This document shows, piece by piece, positions 6,948 to 7,555 of a DNA stretch of 7,555 nucleotides. The stretch is from Bacteroidales bacterium (GTDB taxonomy: Bacteria > Bacteroidota > Bacteroidia > Bacteroidales > VadinHA17): positions 1-7,555 of the forward strand of contig DAIDJT010000127.1 of the NCBI GenBank assembly GCA_027451265.1, written 5' to 3'. The stretch's first letter is position 1, and each line of letters begins with the position of its first letter. Both the position numbers and the translations under genes were made by a program. Below the pieces are notes generated by a model. The model was not told the origin of the DNA. It did no database searches and saw only the letters and a program-made list of their open reading frames with translations.

Positions 6948-7555
6948 TTACCTGACAAGCTCCCTGATGGTACCGTTGGCCTTATGAAGCTCCACATATG
7001 CCTTCATGAAGTTGTTGAGTGCATCGGCATAACTCATCTGTGCCTGTACCAGTGAAGAGTTTGAATTCAGTACGTCTGACATTGAAGCTATGCCCTGCGA
7101 ATAGTTCTTTTCGGTGATGCGGTACACCTCTTCAGCAAGAGACATGTTCGCCTTCTGAACCTGGATGGCACTGCGGCTATCCTCCAGCTTTAGCAATGCA
7201 TTCTCATAGGCCATGTTGAGCGACTGTTCAAGAATGACTCCGTCTTCCTTGATTTTGCGGATTTCAAAGTCAGCCTGCTTTATCTTTGAGCTCCTCGAAA
7301 GCCCCCCGAATATAGGGATACGCAGGTTCAGCCCTGCCATCGATGATCCGTACCAGTAATTCGTTTCCCCCCTGAAAAACTCATCGGATACGCCGTTGTA
7401 ATTATAGTTTATCATCGCTGTCAAAACAGGAAAACTTTCATAAATGGCTGCCTTTTTTTGCAACAGCTGCAGATTCTGCTGCCGTGTCAGCATTTTGTAA
7501 GAGGTATGAAGGTTGGGATCAAAATCCTGGAAATCCCCTGTTTTTGCCTGGCTCT
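6948..7555 (-). CDS. TolC-family outer-membrane efflux protein, C-terminal part (5' truncated by window edge)
   Basis: The frame is open from the TAA-type stop side at 6948 to the right window edge, about 202 residues of a family that is usually 400-500 long. The in-frame ATG at 7491-7493 is internal: reading continues upstream through residues NLHTSYK. The visible part holds the second outer-membrane-factor repeat: a helix (LTRQQNLQLLQKKAAIYESF), beta strands around PVLTAMINYNYNG and LNLRIPIFGG, then long periplasmic helices such as EQSLNMAYENALLKLEDS and YRITEKNYSQGIASMSDVLN. As a trimer it would form the exit duct for the RND pump and adaptor encoded downstream. The gene is the first visible member of the minus-strand operon, so the promoter probably lies beyond the window. 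Family is clear; the exact subgroup is not. Confidence 0.93.
   Translation of the reverse strand, partial: SQAKTGDFQDFDPNLHTSYKMLTRQQNLQLLQKKAAIYESFPVLTAMINYNYNGVSDEFFRGETNYWYGSSMAGLNLRIPIFGGLSRSSKIKQADFEIRKIKEDGVILEQSLNMAYENALLKLEDSRSAIQVQKANMSLAEEVYRITEKNYSQGIASMSDVLNSNSSLVQAQMSYADALNNFMKAYVELHKANGTIRELVR

Overview
The window looks like a piece of a Bacteroidota chromosome (about half G+C). This is an inference from the gene families and layout: a suf run ending sufS-sufE-sufT, a short (317-residue) QueG without the long C-terminal extension of the E. coli and Bacillus enzymes, an efflux operon in the order outer-membrane factor, adaptor, RND pump, and start codons that mostly lack a Shine-Dalgarno sequence. 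No RNA gene, transposase, CRISPR array or phage gene was seen.

Layout. Positions 1-1295 (+ strand) hold the end of an iron-sulfur assembly operon: the C-terminal part of the cysteine desulfurase SufS, the sulfur acceptor SufE, and a DUF59/MIP18-type SufT whose start overlaps the sufE stop by 4 bases. SufS takes sulfur from cysteine, SufE accepts it as a persulfide for the scaffold (presumably SufBCD upstream, outside the window), and SufT assists cluster maturation. Positions 1296-1532 hold no intact gene but are full of eroded duplications: a 62-bp tandem copy of the sufT 3' end, then an array of about three and a half 42-bp degenerate tandem repeats. The last repeat contains the GTG start of the next gene. 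Positions 1533-2486 (+) encode QueG, epoxyqueuosine reductase, a two-cluster iron-sulfur enzyme and so a plausible client of the suf genes beside it.

Positions 2487-2614 are a convergent spacer with weak hairpins. From 2615 to the right edge everything lies on the minus strand and forms a three-gene efflux operon, transcribed from the right: a TolC-type outer-membrane factor (its N-terminal half is cut off by the window edge), a membrane-fusion adaptor, and a complete 1040-residue RND permease with the paired-aspartate proton relay typical of drug (HAE1-type) pumps. Together they would form a tripartite inner membrane-periplasm-outer membrane pump. The regulator and promoter, if nearby, lie beyond the window.

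The coding content is ordinary. The most unusual part is the 1235-1545 interval, where the sufT 3' end appears to have been repeatedly duplicated and eroded, giving the leader and start codon of queG. I found no convincing new multi-gene system.
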